Below are positions 36,028-45,399 of a stretch of 64,000 nt of DNA, in pieces. Source of the DNA: DATJLY01 sp035532935 (GTDB lineage: Bacteria; Pseudomonadota; Alphaproteobacteria; ATCC43930; CGMCC-115725). Within the stretch, counting starts at the first letter, position 1. Every line of letters starts with the position of its first letter. The position numbers and the translations under genes are program-made. The notes under the pieces were generated by a model. It had not been told where the DNA came from. It made no database searches and saw nothing but the letters and a program-made list of their open reading frames with translations. The stretch is from contig DATKQE010000071.1 of the NCBI GenBank assembly GCA_035532935.1, forward strand, positions 1 to 64,000, given 5' to 3'.

Positions 36028-37538
36028 GCACGCGATCCGGCAAGGCGCTCGGCGGCGAGGCGCCCGAGCGCGGTGCGGTCGATCTTGTTGGTGGACGCAA
36101 GCGGCAGCCGGTCGAGAAACCAGACGAAGCGCGGGTGCTGATAGGCGGGCGCGTGGTCGAGCGCGAACGACTTCATCGCCGCTTCGCTCGGCGTCAGTCC
36201 CGGCTTGGCGACGATGAAGGCGACCGGCTTCTGGCCCTTGATCGCGTCGTCGATCGGCACGACACAGGCCTGCGCCACGTCGGGATGGCGCTCGAGCATG
36301 CGCTCGACATCGCCGGGATAGATGTTCTCGCCGCCCGACACGAACATGTCGTCGCTGCGGCCGACGAAGTAATGGAACCCGTCGGCGTCGCGCCGGAAGA
36401 CGTCGCCGGTGACGTAGAACCCGTCCGCGGTGATGGCAGACGCAAGATCGGGCCGGTTGTGATAGCCCAGCATCACGGCGGGACATTTCATCTCGAGCAC
36501 GCCCTCGGCGGCGTCGCGGTCCTCGCTGGCGACGAGCCGCAGCGCCACCTCGGGATGCGGATATCCCACCGACAGCTCGGGCTGGGCCAATCCGTCGGGA
36601 TGGGGACCGAACACCACCGGGCCGGCCTCGGTCGTGCCGTAGGCGTTCGTCACCTTGGCGTGCGGCAGCGCGCGGCGCAGCGCCGCCATCAGGCTCGCGC
36701 TCACTGGCGCCGAGCCCATGCGGACGAATTCGACCGATGCGAGATCGGTGCGTGCCATCAGTTCGGCCTCGCGCAGCATCATCGCGATCATCGGCGGCAC
36801 CGCGGTGAGCCAGGTGCAGCGATAGCGGCCGATCGCCTCGATATAATCCTGGGCGGCGAATTGCGGCAACAGCACGATGCTCGCATGCGCCGCCATGGCG
36901 AGCTGGCTCAGCGCCAGCGCGTTCATGTGATAGAGCGGCGCGGCGATGAGATAGCGGTGGCGCGACAGGTCCGCGCCGCCGTGGCGCGCCTCCACCACCC
37001 AGATCTGGCTCCGATGCGACAGCACGACGCCCTTGGGCCGGCCGGTCGAGCCCGAGGTGTAGAGGAATGTCGCCGGCTCGTCCGCTGCGGGCGTCACCGC
37101 CGTAAACGGGCCGGGATCGGCGAAGGCGGCGAACGAGTCCGGGCCGCTCGTTCCGAACACGACCGCGGGAATGTCGGCGGGCACATCGGCGCGCCGCGGC
37201 CGGTCGCAGAACACCAGTCGCGCGCCCGCATCGCGCAGGATGAAATCGATCGTTGCCGGCGGAAACTTGAAGTTCACCGGCACCGCGACGAGGCCCGCGC
37301 GCTGAACGCCGCAACAGGCGGCAAGGTATTCGGCGCGGTTCGCGGCAAGGATGGCGACGCGGTCGCCGCGCGCGAGCCCGCGCGAAGCAAGGCCGCGGGC
37401 GACGCCGTCGGCCAGGGCGTCGAGCGCGGCGAAGGTGAATTCGCGCGGCCCCGTCTCGCCGCCGAGATCGATCAGCGCCACCTTGGTTTGCTCGCGCCGG
37501 CGTTGGATCAGATCGCCGAGATTGCGCAACTCGCTCAT
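36024..37538 (-). CDS. Class I adenylate-forming acyl-CoA ligase
   Basis: 504 residues from the ATG at 37538 (GGGGG upstream); an in-frame ATG at 37562 is less likely. The AMP-binding P-loop is FLYTSGSTGRPKGVV; later motifs are NAYGTTEAG, the hinge region YFVGRSDDMFVSGGENIYP and a final LASTNKIDR with the catalytic lysine. It activates a carboxylic acid to its CoA thioester through an acyl-AMP. The substrate is probably an aromatic or medium-chain acid, since thioesterase, dehydrogenase and decarboxylase genes surround it. Confidence 0.88.
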   Translation of the reverse strand: MSELRNLGDLIQRRREQTKVALIDLGGETGPREFTFAALDALADGVARGLASRGLARGDRVAILAANRAEYLAACCGVQRAGLVAVPVNFKFPPATIDFILRDAGARLVFCDRPRRADVPADIPAVVFGTSGPDSFAAFADPGPFTAVTPAADEPATFLYTSGSTGRPKGVVLSHRSQIWVVEARHGGADLSRHRYLIAAPLYHMNALALSQLAMAAHASIVLLPQFAAQDYIEAIGRYRCTWLTAVPPMIAMMLREAELMARTDLASVEFVRMGSAPVSASLMAALRRALPHAKVTNAYGTTEAGPVVFGPHPDGLAQPELSVGYPHPEVALRLVASEDRDAAEGVLEMKCPAVMLGYHNRPDLASAITADGFYVTGDVFRRDADGFHYFVGRSDDMFVSGGENIYPGDVERMLERHPDVAQACVVPIDDAIKGQKPVAFIVAKPGLTPSEAAMKSFALDHAPAYQHPRFVWFLDRLPLASTNKIDRTALGRLAAERLAGSRA

Positions 37539-37558
37539 GGCGCGCCCCCGGTCTTCCC

Positions 37559-38005
37559 TCACGCTCCGGCCGCGGGCGCGGCCGGACGCGGCGGTGGCGG
37601 CGCGGTGAGATAGGTGCCGCGACCGCTCGCGACCAGCTTGCCGCCTGCGTCATAGACCTTGGCCTCGGCGGTCGCGAACTGGCTGCCCCAGCGCACCACC
37701 CGGCCCTTGGCGGTGAGGTCGCCGGGCATGGCGGCGGCATGGAAATCGACCCGCAGATCGATGGTCGGCACGCCGCGGCCGGTGCGCGTCACCATCGCCC
37801 AGTCCGCCGCGAGATCGACGAGCGCCGCGACGATGCCGCCATGGGTATAGCGCCGGTCGGGATTGACGACCCATTCCTCGCGCCAGGCGGCCTTCAGCTC
37901 GATGCCGTCCTCGTTGACCGCGATCACCTTGAGGCCGAGCCATTGGTGGTAGGGGCCGCGGGTGATCATCGCTTCGACCCGCCCGGGCGTGAGTGGTTCG
38001 GTCAT
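37559..38005 (-). CDS. PaaI-family hotdog thioesterase
   Basis: 148 residues with the hotdog-fold core: RRYTHGGIVAALVDLAADWA carries the conserved His-Gly-Gly and acidic helix residues, and TIDLRVDFH is the following strand. PaaI-like enzymes hydrolyse acyl-CoA thioesters, often to rescue CoA from stalled aromatic intermediates. It follows the MDR dehydrogenase by 9 bases and precedes the CoA ligase by 20 bases. A GGAG site precedes its ATG. Confidence 0.87.
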   Translation of the reverse strand: MTEPLTPGRVEAMITRGPYHQWLGLKVIAVNEDGIELKAAWREEWVVNPDRRYTHGGIVAALVDLAADWAMVTRTGRGVPTIDLRVDFHAAAMPGDLTAKGRVVRWGSQFATAEAKVYDAGGKLVASGRGTYLTAPPPPRPAAPAAGA

Positions 38006-38014
38006 CTCAGCTCC

Positions 38015-39037
38015 TCACGGCGTAACGATGATCTTGCCGATGACGGCGCGCGCCTCGATCAGGCGGACGCCCTCGGCGGCGCGCTCGAGCGGCAGCACCG
38101 TGTCGATCACCGGCTTCATCCTGCCCTCGGCGACGAGGTCCATCAGCGCCACCAGGTTCTCGTCGTAGAAGCTGTTCGAGCCGATGATCTTGATCTCGAA
38201 GGTCCAGATGTAGCGCAGATCCTCCTGCGGATCGTGGCCCGCGGTCGCGCCGCACACCAGAATCTTGCCGCCGCGCTTGATGCATTTAAGCGACGGCAGC
38301 CAGGTCGGGCCGCCGGTGAAGTTCACCACCACGTCGACGCCGCCCTCATTGGACCGCCGCTGTGGCTTGCCATACCGCTCGATCGCCCATTTTGAAAAAT
38401 CGACGGCCCGGTAGTCGATCGCCTCGTCGGCGCCGATCTCCTTGAGGCGCCGCAATTTCTCGGCGCTCGAGGCGCACGCGATGACCTCGGCGCCCAGAAG
38501 CTTGGCGAGAATGACCGTGCCCGTGCCGACGCCGCCCGAGGCGCCCAGCACCAGCACGCGCTCGCCGCGCCTGACCGTGTCATGCGTGACGAGCATGCGG
38601 TGCGCGGTGCCATAGGCCACTGGCAGCGCGGCCGCATCGGCGAAGGAAACCGCGCCCGGCATGGCGAGGAGCTGGTCGGCATCGACGAGGCAGTATTCCG
38701 CCATGCCGCCGTCGAGCATCTCGCCCATCAGGCCCTTGCGCTTGTTGAGCGGATTGACGAGGACGCGGTCGCCTTCCGCGAACCCGGCAACGCCCGGCCC
38801 CAGGGCGGCGATCTCGCCGGCCATGTCGAGGCCGATGACGACCGGAAGCGGCACCTTGATCCCCGGCATGCCGCGCATGGTGAAGACGTCGTGGTAGTTG
38901 AACGAGGCGGCGCGGACGCGGACGAGCGCCTGTCCCGCCTGCGGGCGCGGCACGGGATGGTCGGCCGCGACCTCGAGATTCTCGCAGCCGCCGTGGCGCC
39001 GCAGCACCAGCGCCCGCATCGCCTGCGGCAGGCTCAT
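38015..39037 (-). CDS. Zinc-type/quinone oxidoreductase-like MDR dehydrogenase
   Basis: 340 residues of the medium-chain dehydrogenase/reductase superfamily. The N-terminal GroES-like domain has VIGLDMAGEIAALG, and the NAD(P)H-binding loop is GASGGVGTGT near residue 170. Of the four structural-zinc cysteines few are present, so it may be zinc-free like quinone oxidoreductases. It reduces enones or oxidises alcohols; the substrate is not predictable. Its start overlaps the amidohydrolase stop by 4 bases. Confidence 0.87.
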   Translation of the reverse strand: MSLPQAMRALVLRRHGGCENLEVAADHPVPRPQAGQALVRVRAASFNYHDVFTMRGMPGIKVPLPVVIGLDMAGEIAALGPGVAGFAEGDRVLVNPLNKRKGLMGEMLDGGMAEYCLVDADQLLAMPGAVSFADAAALPVAYGTAHRMLVTHDTVRRGERVLVLGASGGVGTGTVILAKLLGAEVIACASSAEKLRRLKEIGADEAIDYRAVDFSKWAIERYGKPQRRSNEGGVDVVVNFTGGPTWLPSLKCIKRGGKILVCGATAGHDPQEDLRYIWTFEIKIIGSNSFYDENLVALMDLVAEGRMKPVIDTVLPLERAAEGVRLIEARAVIGKIIVTP

Positions 39038-40128
39038 GCCACCGCTCCCTGCGCCGGCGCGATCAGCGCCGCGGCTTTGAGGCCGTAGAAGCGTTCGGCA
39101 TTGCCGTGCATCACCGCCGCCTTGTCCGCGGCCGAGATCGCCGGGTTGTCGAGAAATTCCGCGATCTCGTGGCGGCAGCTCTCGTTGTTGACCTCGTGCG
39201 GAAAATCGCTCGAATAGATGAACGCGCCGCTGCCCAGCGCGCGGATCGCCTCGGCCATCAGCGGCTCGTCGCCCTCGCAGCCGAAGAACAGCCGGCCCTC
39301 GCGCACGTGCCGGCGGATATAATCGCTGACGCTTTGATCCGCCGCGGGCGCAAGCTCGCTCCTTGGGTTGTACTGGAAGTGGGTGCGGTGCCCGCGCTCG
39401 AACCGCTCGTCGGCCATCATCACCCAGGCGACGCCGCCTTCCATGAAGCCGAAGCGCGCGTTCCCGAAGCGGTCGAGCACGCCGTTGAACACAATGCCGG
39501 CGAAGTTGATCGCCAGCCCCATCGGATGCCCTAGCGCCTGCACCGGCGAATAGACATTCATGTGGTCCATGCCGAGGCCGCTATGCGACCCGCCATGCAC
39601 GGCGAGCGCGCAGCCGAGCCGGTCGGCCTCGGCATAGACCGGCCAATAGGCTTTCGCGCCGAGCTGTTCCGGCAGGCCGGTCGAGGGCAGCATCGCGCCG
39701 CAGAAACCCAACGCGGCGACGGCGCGGCGCAGCTCCTTGGCCGCCTCCGCCGGCTCCTGCATCGGAATGAGCGCCGCAGCCTGGAAGCGCGGACTGCGGG
39801 CGAGATATTGCTCGTGGATCCAGTCGTTATAGGCGCGGCACGCCGCGATCGCCCAGTCGCAATGAAAGATCCGGCCATAGGCGAGGCCGACGGTCGGATA
39901 GAGCACGGTCGATTCGATGCCGAGATCGTCGAGGAATTCGAGCCATTGCTCGGGTCCCACGTCGCGCCGGAACGAGCCGGGCGGCGTCTGGCCGACGAAG
40001 GTATGGAAATGGTCGAGCGGCGGGAACAGCGCGCGCAGCGCCCCCATCCGCACCAGATCCGCCGGCAGGAACTTCTCGATCGCCGCGAAATCCTCCACGA
40101 CGTGGCCGTCGCCGTCGATGATCCTCAT
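39034..40128 (-). CDS. Amidohydrolase of the ACMSD/aromatic acid decarboxylase family
   Basis: 364 residues of the amidohydrolase-2 family (PF04909). The N-terminal IIDGDGHVVED is a variant of the metal-binding HxH strand, MEGGVAWV is characteristic, and the final Asp is in YSSDFPHE. This family includes decarboxylases of aminocarboxymuconate semialdehyde, gamma-resorcylate and 5-carboxyvanillate. It is the first gene of the minus run (GGAG before the ATG), facing a UbiD gene 131 bases away, so two kinds of non-oxidative decarboxylase share a control region. Confidence 0.87.
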   Translation of the reverse strand: MRIIDGDGHVVEDFAAIEKFLPADLVRMGALRALFPPLDHFHTFVGQTPPGSFRRDVGPEQWLEFLDDLGIESTVLYPTVGLAYGRIFHCDWAIAACRAYNDWIHEQYLARSPRFQAAALIPMQEPAEAAKELRRAVAALGFCGAMLPSTGLPEQLGAKAYWPVYAEADRLGCALAVHGGSHSGLGMDHMNVYSPVQALGHPMGLAINFAGIVFNGVLDRFGNARFGFMEGGVAWVMMADERFERGHRTHFQYNPRSELAPAADQSVSDYIRRHVREGRLFFGCEGDEPLMAEAIRALGSGAFIYSSDFPHEVNNESCRHEIAEFLDNPAISAADKAAVMHGNAERFYGLKAAALIAPAQGAVA

Positions 40129-40259
40129 GCGCCGCTCCTGATACTTCGCTGTCCTGGCGCGAGGCTATCCACAGCGCCCCGCCCCGGCAAGCGCCCTGGG
40201 CCATTCCCCCGCGGCCGCGAGTTCTCTAGGCTGGCGGCGGCAATTGAGGGAGATGGGCG

Positions 40260-41852
40260 GTGGACGAGACTTTTCGCGGCTTTCTCGACCGGCTGCGGGG
40301 CATGGGGCAGCTCATCGACCTGCATCAGCCGGTCGATATCCGCCACATCGCGACGCTCGTGGATCAGGCCGAGACCGCGCTCTTCTTCCACCACGTCATC
40401 GGCTACGACATGCCGGTGGTCTCGGGCATCATCCGCTCGCAGCAGCGCGCCATTCTGTCGATGGGCTGCCGCGACTATCCGGAGATCGAGGCGAAGCTCA
40501 AGGCGGCGCTCGACCATCCGATCCCGCCCAAGCCGGTCAATACCTCGGCGACGCGCGAGATCGTGATGAAGGGCGACGACGTCGATCTCTACCGGCTGCC
40601 GATCCCGATGTCCTCGATCTATGACGGCGGGCCGATGATCACCGCCGGCATCGCCATCGCCCGCGACCCCGAGCTCGGCTTCAACAGCGGCATCTACCGC
40701 TTCATCGTCAAGGAGCGGAACCTCACCGGCATCGACCTCGTCACGCCCAACAACATGCGGCTCTTCGCCGAGCGGGCCTACAAGGCGGGCCGCCCTTGCC
40801 CCATCTCGATCAGCATCGGCACGCATCCGATGGAGATCATGGGCGCGGGCTATCGCGCGCCCTTGGGCGTCGACGAGATGGCGATCACGGGCGGGCTCCG
40901 GGGCGAGCCGGTGGCGCTGGCGCCGTGCGAGACCATCGACATGCCCTATATCGCCGATGCCGAGATCGTGCTCGAGGCCGAGATCATGCCGACGGGTTGG
41001 ACCTGGCCCGAGGGCCGGTTCGGCGAGTTCACCCGGCTCATGGGCGGCTTGCACTGGAATCCGCTGGTGCGGGTCAAGGCGGTCGCAATGCGCAAGGACG
41101 CCATTTATTATGCGCTGCACATGCCGTGGGAGAACACTTGGCTCGCGGCGCCGACGCGCTACACCGCGATCCGCCAGGCGCTCAAGACCGCGGGTGTCCA
41201 GGTCCACGACATCAACGTGACCCTGGGCGGCTGCGCGTTCTGGCACGCGGTGATCTCGATCAGGAAGCAGCCGGGCGAGGGCAAGAACGCGCTCCTGGCG
41301 GCGCTGTCGGTGATGGATCTGAAGCATGTCGTGGTGGTCGACGACGACATCGACGTGTTCAACGGCACCGATGTCGAGTGGGCGATCGCGACCCGCGTCC
41401 AGGCCGACCGCGATGTCGTCATCGTCACCAACGCGCGCGGCAAGCCGCTCGACCCGAGCCTGCCGCCGACGCCGCCGGGCGTGGTGCCGACCACGGCCAA
41501 GATCGGCATCGACGCGACCATCCCCGAGGGCGTGCCGAAGGAGCGCTACGAGCGCATCGCCTATGCCTATGCCGACCGCGCCAAGATCGGCGACTATGTC
41601 ACCGGCAAGGCCGACCGGCCCGGCCGCCCGGCCGAGGCGGCGGCGGTGCCGGCGCTGGCGGACGAGATCCTTGCCGCGATCGAGGCCGAGCCGCTCTACT
41701 GCACCGCGATCGCCGAGCGCTTCGCCGACCACGACTTCCAGGCGGTCGCCCGGGCGCTCGGCCATCTGCACCAGACCGAGCGGCTGTGGCAGGACGCCAA
41801 GGGCCGCCTCTGCGTGCGCGGCTCGCGCTTCGCCGCCAAGCCGCCGGGCTGA
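40260..41852 (+). CDS. UbiD family decarboxylase, copy 1
   Basis: 530 residues of the prenylated-FMN-dependent UbiD family. The segment WPEGRFGEFTRL carries the conserved Glu region of the active site, and GCRDYPEIEAKL near residue 78 and GINVTLGG-like blocks are family typical. UbiD enzymes reversibly decarboxylate aromatic or alpha,beta-unsaturated acids and need prFMN made by UbiX; no UbiX is present in the window. It starts with GTG behind GAGGGAG. The C-terminal about 60 residues after PERP are an extra helical domain. It is followed by an MDR reductase in the same direction. Confidence 0.9.
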   Translation: MDETFRGFLDRLRGMGQLIDLHQPVDIRHIATLVDQAETALFFHHVIGYDMPVVSGIIRSQQRAILSMGCRDYPEIEAKLKAALDHPIPPKPVNTSATREIVMKGDDVDLYRLPIPMSSIYDGGPMITAGIAIARDPELGFNSGIYRFIVKERNLTGIDLVTPNNMRLFAERAYKAGRPCPISISIGTHPMEIMGAGYRAPLGVDEMAITGGLRGEPVALAPCETIDMPYIADAEIVLEAEIMPTGWTWPEGRFGEFTRLMGGLHWNPLVRVKAVAMRKDAIYYALHMPWENTWLAAPTRYTAIRQALKTAGVQVHDINVTLGGCAFWHAVISIRKQPGEGKNALLAALSVMDLKHVVVVDDDIDVFNGTDVEWAIATRVQADRDVVIVTNARGKPLDPSLPPTPPGVVPTTAKIGIDATIPEGVPKERYERIAYAYADRAKIGDYVTGKADRPGRPAEAAAVPALADEILAAIEAEPLYCTAIAERFADHDFQAVARALGHLHQTERLWQDAKGRLCVRGSRFAAKPPG

Positions 41853-41876
41853 ACGCGCGAAAAAAGGAGACCCCGC

Positions 41877-42914
41877 ATGTCGACCGAACGACACCGCCGC
41901 ATCGTGCTCGCCGCACGCCCCGTGGGCGAGCCGAGCGAGAGCAACTTCCGCCTCGTCGAGGGCGACGTGCCGGTGCCGGGTCCGGGCGAGATGCTGCTGC
42001 GCACGATCTATCTGTCGCTCGATCCCTATATGCGCGGGCGGATGAACGAGGGCCGGTCCTACGCCAAGCCGGTCGAGCTGAATGGCGTCATGGAAGCGGG
42101 CGGCGTCAGTGCGGTGGTGCAGTCGAATCTGGCGTCGTTCAAGCCCGGCGATATCGTCGAGGGGCGGACCGGCTGGCAGAGCCATGCTGTTTCGAACGGC
42201 AAGGGAGTGCGCAAGATCGATCCGGAAGCGGCGCCGCTTTCGACCGCGCTCGGCGTGCTCGGCATGCCCGGCATGACCGCCTATACCGGGCTTCTCACGA
42301 TCGGCCAGCCCAAGCCCGGCGAAACCGTCGCCGTGGCTGCCGCCTCGGGCGCGGTCGGCCAGGTCGTCGGCCAGATCGCCAAGCTCAAAGGCTGCCGCGT
42401 CGTCGGCATTGCCGGCGGTGCGCGCAAATGCGCCTATATCAAGGACGAGTTGGGGTTCGATGCGGCGGTGGATCACCGCCAGCCGGAATTCGCCGCGGCG
42501 CTCGGCGCGGCCTGTCCGGCCGGCATCGACGTCTATTTCGAGAATGTCGGCGGCGCGGTGTTCGCCGCGGTGCTGCCGCTCCTGAACGATTTTGCGCGCG
42601 TGCCGGTCTGCGGCCTGATCGCGCACTACAATGCGACCGGAGCGCCGGAGGGTCCCGACCGCTTGCCGGGAATGATGCGCACGGTCCTGTCCAAACGCCT
42701 CGCGTTACGCGGCTTTATCGTCTCCGATTTCGCGGCGCAGCACGGCGATTTCCTCCGCGACGTCGGCGGCTGGCTCAAGGCGGGCCGGATCAAGTACCGC
42801 GAGGATTTCGTCGATGGGATCGAGAACGCGCCGCGCGCCTTTCTGGGCCTGCTGCGCGGCGAGAATTTCGGCAAGCTCATCGTCCGGGTGAGCCCGGACC
42901 CGACCCGGCCCTAG
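41877..42914 (+). CDS. NADP-dependent MDR oxidoreductase (CurA/leukotriene B4 dehydrogenase-like)
   Basis: 345 residues of the zinc-free MDR branch that reduces enone double bonds with NADPH. LSLDPYMRGRM and GMPGMTAYTGL are signature blocks, and the nucleotide loop is ASGAVGQVVGQIAKLKG. ATG behind AAAAGGAGA, 24 bases after UbiD, so the two are probably cotranscribed. It may act on the alkene product of the decarboxylase. Its stop lies 1 base from the convergent VOC gene. Confidence 0.9.
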   Translation: MSTERHRRIVLAARPVGEPSESNFRLVEGDVPVPGPGEMLLRTIYLSLDPYMRGRMNEGRSYAKPVELNGVMEAGGVSAVVQSNLASFKPGDIVEGRTGWQSHAVSNGKGVRKIDPEAAPLSTALGVLGMPGMTAYTGLLTIGQPKPGETVAVAAASGAVGQVVGQIAKLKGCRVVGIAGGARKCAYIKDELGFDAAVDHRQPEFAAALGAACPAGIDVYFENVGGAVFAAVLPLLNDFARVPVCGLIAHYNATGAPEGPDRLPGMMRTVLSKRLALRGFIVSDFAAQHGDFLRDVGGWLKAGRIKYREDFVDGIENAPRAFLGLLRGENFGKLIVRVSPDPTRP

Positions 42915-42915
42915 C

Positions 42916-43764
42916 CTATCCGACGAATTCGAGCGCAAGCCCGAACGCGTCGGCGGAAGCGACGAGAATTCGCCCGCCCTCGACCCCCGCGCGGCCCGCG
43001 AGCGCCGTCCGCGTGCGGCCGAGATCACCGACGCGGATGCCGAGCGCCGCCAGGTGGGCCGGGCGCCCTGCCGCTGCCGGCGCCGCCGCGCCGAAGGAAG
43101 CGGCAACGGCCTCGAGCGTCAGAATGTCGAGCCGCGCCGCGCCCATCGCCAGGCTGAGCCCGCCCGGGACGGGGCGCAGGCAGTCCGCGCCGAAGAGTTG
43201 GCGGTAAAGCGTCCCCGTCGCGGCGGGATCGGATGCGGCGATCACGACGCGCGCGACGCCGACCGCGGCATTCGCATGGTGGCGCCATTCGTCGCGCCAG
43301 ACGAGATGCGGCGTCAGATGCTCGCAGAAATAGACGCGGCCATAAGGTGCCGCCGCCGCCATGATCCGGACGACGCGGAAGCGCGCCGTCTCGCTCTTGC
43401 CTGCAATCGTCACCGGCCGTGAGAACTCCGCCGGCGCCGCGACCGGCGCGGCCTTGGCCGCAAGCGCGCGATGAAGCGCCGCAGCATCCGCAGTCGCGAA
43501 GACGAGGCCGTTGAGCCCGGCCGGAAACTCCAAGAGCTCGCGGCGCTGCGCCGTGGCAGCGGGATCGATGCCGACCAGCTCGAGATAATCCGCGCCGAAC
43601 ACCGCGAGCCGGTTGATCGAGCCGAGCGTGTGCCGCCCGAGCGGCGTCAGGCCGAAGCCAAGACCGCGATAGCACGCGGCCGCATCGTCGAGCCGGTCGC
43701 GCGTGTTGACGACGACATGGTCGAGCGCCGGCGTCACGAGATCGGGCGGCGATGCGGCTGGCAT
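42916..43764 (-). CDS. VOC superfamily (glyoxalase/dioxygenase-like) protein
   Basis: 282 residues from the ATG at 43764, for which GGAGG spacing is best; 43770 is the alternative. Two VOC modules are visible: residues about 12-120 start with LDHVVVNTRD and contain YLELVGID, and the second, about 145-282, includes VARVVIAASDPAATGTLYR. VOC folds bind a divalent metal in lyases, isomerases and ring-cleavage dioxygenases. Only some metal ligands can be guessed here, so no reaction is proposed. It is divergent from the hydrolase gene. Confidence 0.78.
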   Translation of the reverse strand: MPAASPPDLVTPALDHVVVNTRDRLDDAAACYRGLGFGLTPLGRHTLGSINRLAVFGADYLELVGIDPAATAQRRELLEFPAGLNGLVFATADAAALHRALAAKAAPVAAPAEFSRPVTIAGKSETARFRVVRIMAAAAPYGRVYFCEHLTPHLVWRDEWRHHANAAVGVARVVIAASDPAATGTLYRQLFGADCLRPVPGGLSLAMGAARLDILTLEAVAASFGAAAPAAAGRPAHLAALGIRVGDLGRTRTALAGRAGVEGGRILVASADAFGLALEFVG

Positions 43765-43886
43765 GGACATCCCTCCTTGGGCGCAGGCCGAATCTAGTCT
43801 CGCGGCGGCCGTCCGTCACCGGGCCTTGGCAGAAGGCGCCACGCACGCGTAGCATTGACGCCTGCGCAAGAGTCGAGGGGACAGTC

Positions 43887-44567
43887 ATGTCGCAGACCGA
43901 TTTTGTTCTCGTCCACGGAGCCTGGCACGGCGGCTGGTGCTGGCGGCGCGTCGCCGACCGGCTGACGGCCAGGAACCATCGCGTGTTTACGCCGACGCTT
44001 ACCGGGCTCGGCGAGCGCTCGCATCTGCTGTCGGCGGACGTCAATCTCAGCACCCACGTCACCGACATCGTCAACGTGCTGCGCTGGGAGGAGCTGAGCA
44101 ATGTCGTGCTGTGCGGCCATTCCTATGGCGGCATGGTGGTGACGGGCGTCGCCGACCGCGCGCCCGAGCGCATCGCGACGCTCGTCTATCTCGATGCCTT
44201 CGTCCCCGAGAGCGGGCAGTCGATGCAGGACCTGCGCCCGCGCGAGCTGCCCAGCGGCATCGTCATGCCGCCGATCAAGGCCGAGACGTTCCGCGTGAAC
44301 ATGCGCGACCGCGCCTGGGTCGACCGGCAATGCACGCCGCATCCGATCGCCTGCATCACCGAGAAGCTCGCCCTCACCGGCGCCTATCGCGGGGTGCAGC
44401 GGCGGGTTTACATCCGCGCTGCCGAGTACCCGTCGCCTGCCTTCGACGCCTGCTACGAACGCACCAAGGCCGATCCCGGCTGGAGCGTGCATACGCTGCC
44501 GTGCGGGCACGACGTCATGGTCGACATGCCCGACGCGCTCGCCGAACTGCTCGAGGCCTCGGCTTGA
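43887..44567 (+). CDS. Alpha/beta hydrolase (esterase-like)
   Basis: 226 residues from the ATG at 43887, preceded by GAGGGG; an in-frame extension to 43752 has no ribosome site. The oxyanion region is VLVHGAWHGGWCW, the nucleophile elbow GHSYGG gives the catalytic Ser, and the His is in PCGHDVMVDMP near the end. Length and motifs match the salicylate/pheophorbide esterase-like group of small hydrolases. It is transcribed alone on the plus strand and converges with the next SDR. Confidence 0.88.
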   Translation: MSQTDFVLVHGAWHGGWCWRRVADRLTARNHRVFTPTLTGLGERSHLLSADVNLSTHVTDIVNVLRWEELSNVVLCGHSYGGMVVTGVADRAPERIATLVYLDAFVPESGQSMQDLRPRELPSGIVMPPIKAETFRVNMRDRAWVDRQCTPHPIACITEKLALTGAYRGVQRRVYIRAAEYPSPAFDACYERTKADPGWSVHTLPCGHDVMVDMPDALAELLEASA

Positions 44568-44573
44568 CGCCGC

Positions 44574-45386
44574 CTACCACGCCGCCGGGGCGCCCGCCTT
44601 GGCGGCGGCGGCGGATGGATCGAGCGCGAGGTCCCAGTCCTTGCCGATGAAGCGCCGGCCGGTGACGCCATCGGACTGGCGCGACATCAGCCATTGGATC
44701 GGCGCCACCATCACCTTGGGCTGGACCAGCGCGGCGCGATCGGGCGCGAGCCGCGCCGGAACCATCCGCGTGTCGGCGGCACCGCCGGGGATGAGCACGT
44801 TGACGGTGACGCCGGTGCCTTCGAGATCGCGCGACCAGGCGAGCGTCGCTGCTTCGAGCGCGGCCTTGGACGGGCCATAGGGCGAACCCAGGCTCGCCAC
44901 CATGGTGTGATAGCTGGTGGTGACGTTGACGATCTTGCCGCCGCGCTGGGCGATAAGGCGCGGCACGACCGCGCGCGCCATGAAGAAGGCGCCGTTCATG
45001 TTGGTCTCCATGCGGCTGCGCCACATCTCGGGGCTGACCTCGAAGAATTTGAGGCGCTTGCCCGGATCGCGGCTCGTCAAATCTTGCGGCCCGAGTCCGG
45101 CGCAATTGACGAGACCGTGCACCGCACCCAGTTGCGCCACCGCCGCTTCCACCGCGCTTTCGCACTGGCCCGGGTTCGTCACGTCGCAGGGAAAGGCGTG
45201 GATGCGGGCCTCGTTGCCCTGACGCCGCGACGCGGCCAGGAGCTCGGCCATGCGGTCGTCGGCGCCCGGCAGGTCGAACGCTGCGACCGTGGCGCCGAGC
45301 GCGGCGAGGCCGAGACTCATCAAGCTGCCGAGCCCGCCGGCGGCGCCGGTGACGATAACGGCGGTTCCGGTGAGGTCCAATGGCAT
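44574..45386 (-). CDS. Short-chain dehydrogenase/reductase
   Basis: 270 residues from the ATG at 45386, behind GAGGAGG; the frame extends to 45413 but without a ribosome site. The NAD(P) loop is TGAAGGLGS, NCAG follows, and the catalytic residues are intact (TTS then YGPSK). It should be a working alcohol/ketone oxidoreductase, unlike the SDR at 33826. The C-terminus is an Ala-rich tail. It is encoded 13 bases after the luciferase-like monooxygenase on the same strand. Confidence 0.88.
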   Translation of the reverse strand: MPLDLTGTAVIVTGAAGGLGSLMSLGLAALGATVAAFDLPGADDRMAELLAASRRQGNEARIHAFPCDVTNPGQCESAVEAAVAQLGAVHGLVNCAGLGPQDLTSRDPGKRLKFFEVSPEMWRSRMETNMNGAFFMARAVVPRLIAQRGGKIVNVTTSYHTMVASLGSPYGPSKAALEAATLAWSRDLEGTGVTVNVLIPGGAADTRMVPARLAPDRAALVQPKVMVAPIQWLMSRQSDGVTGRRFIGKDWDLALDPSAAAAKAGAPAAW

Positions 45387-45399
45387 CGACGCCTCCTCT

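Noticed and set aside
40125..42626. 833-residue minus-strand frame opposite UbiD
   Set aside because: Antisense shadow of the UbiD and MDR reductase genes; no recognisable domain.
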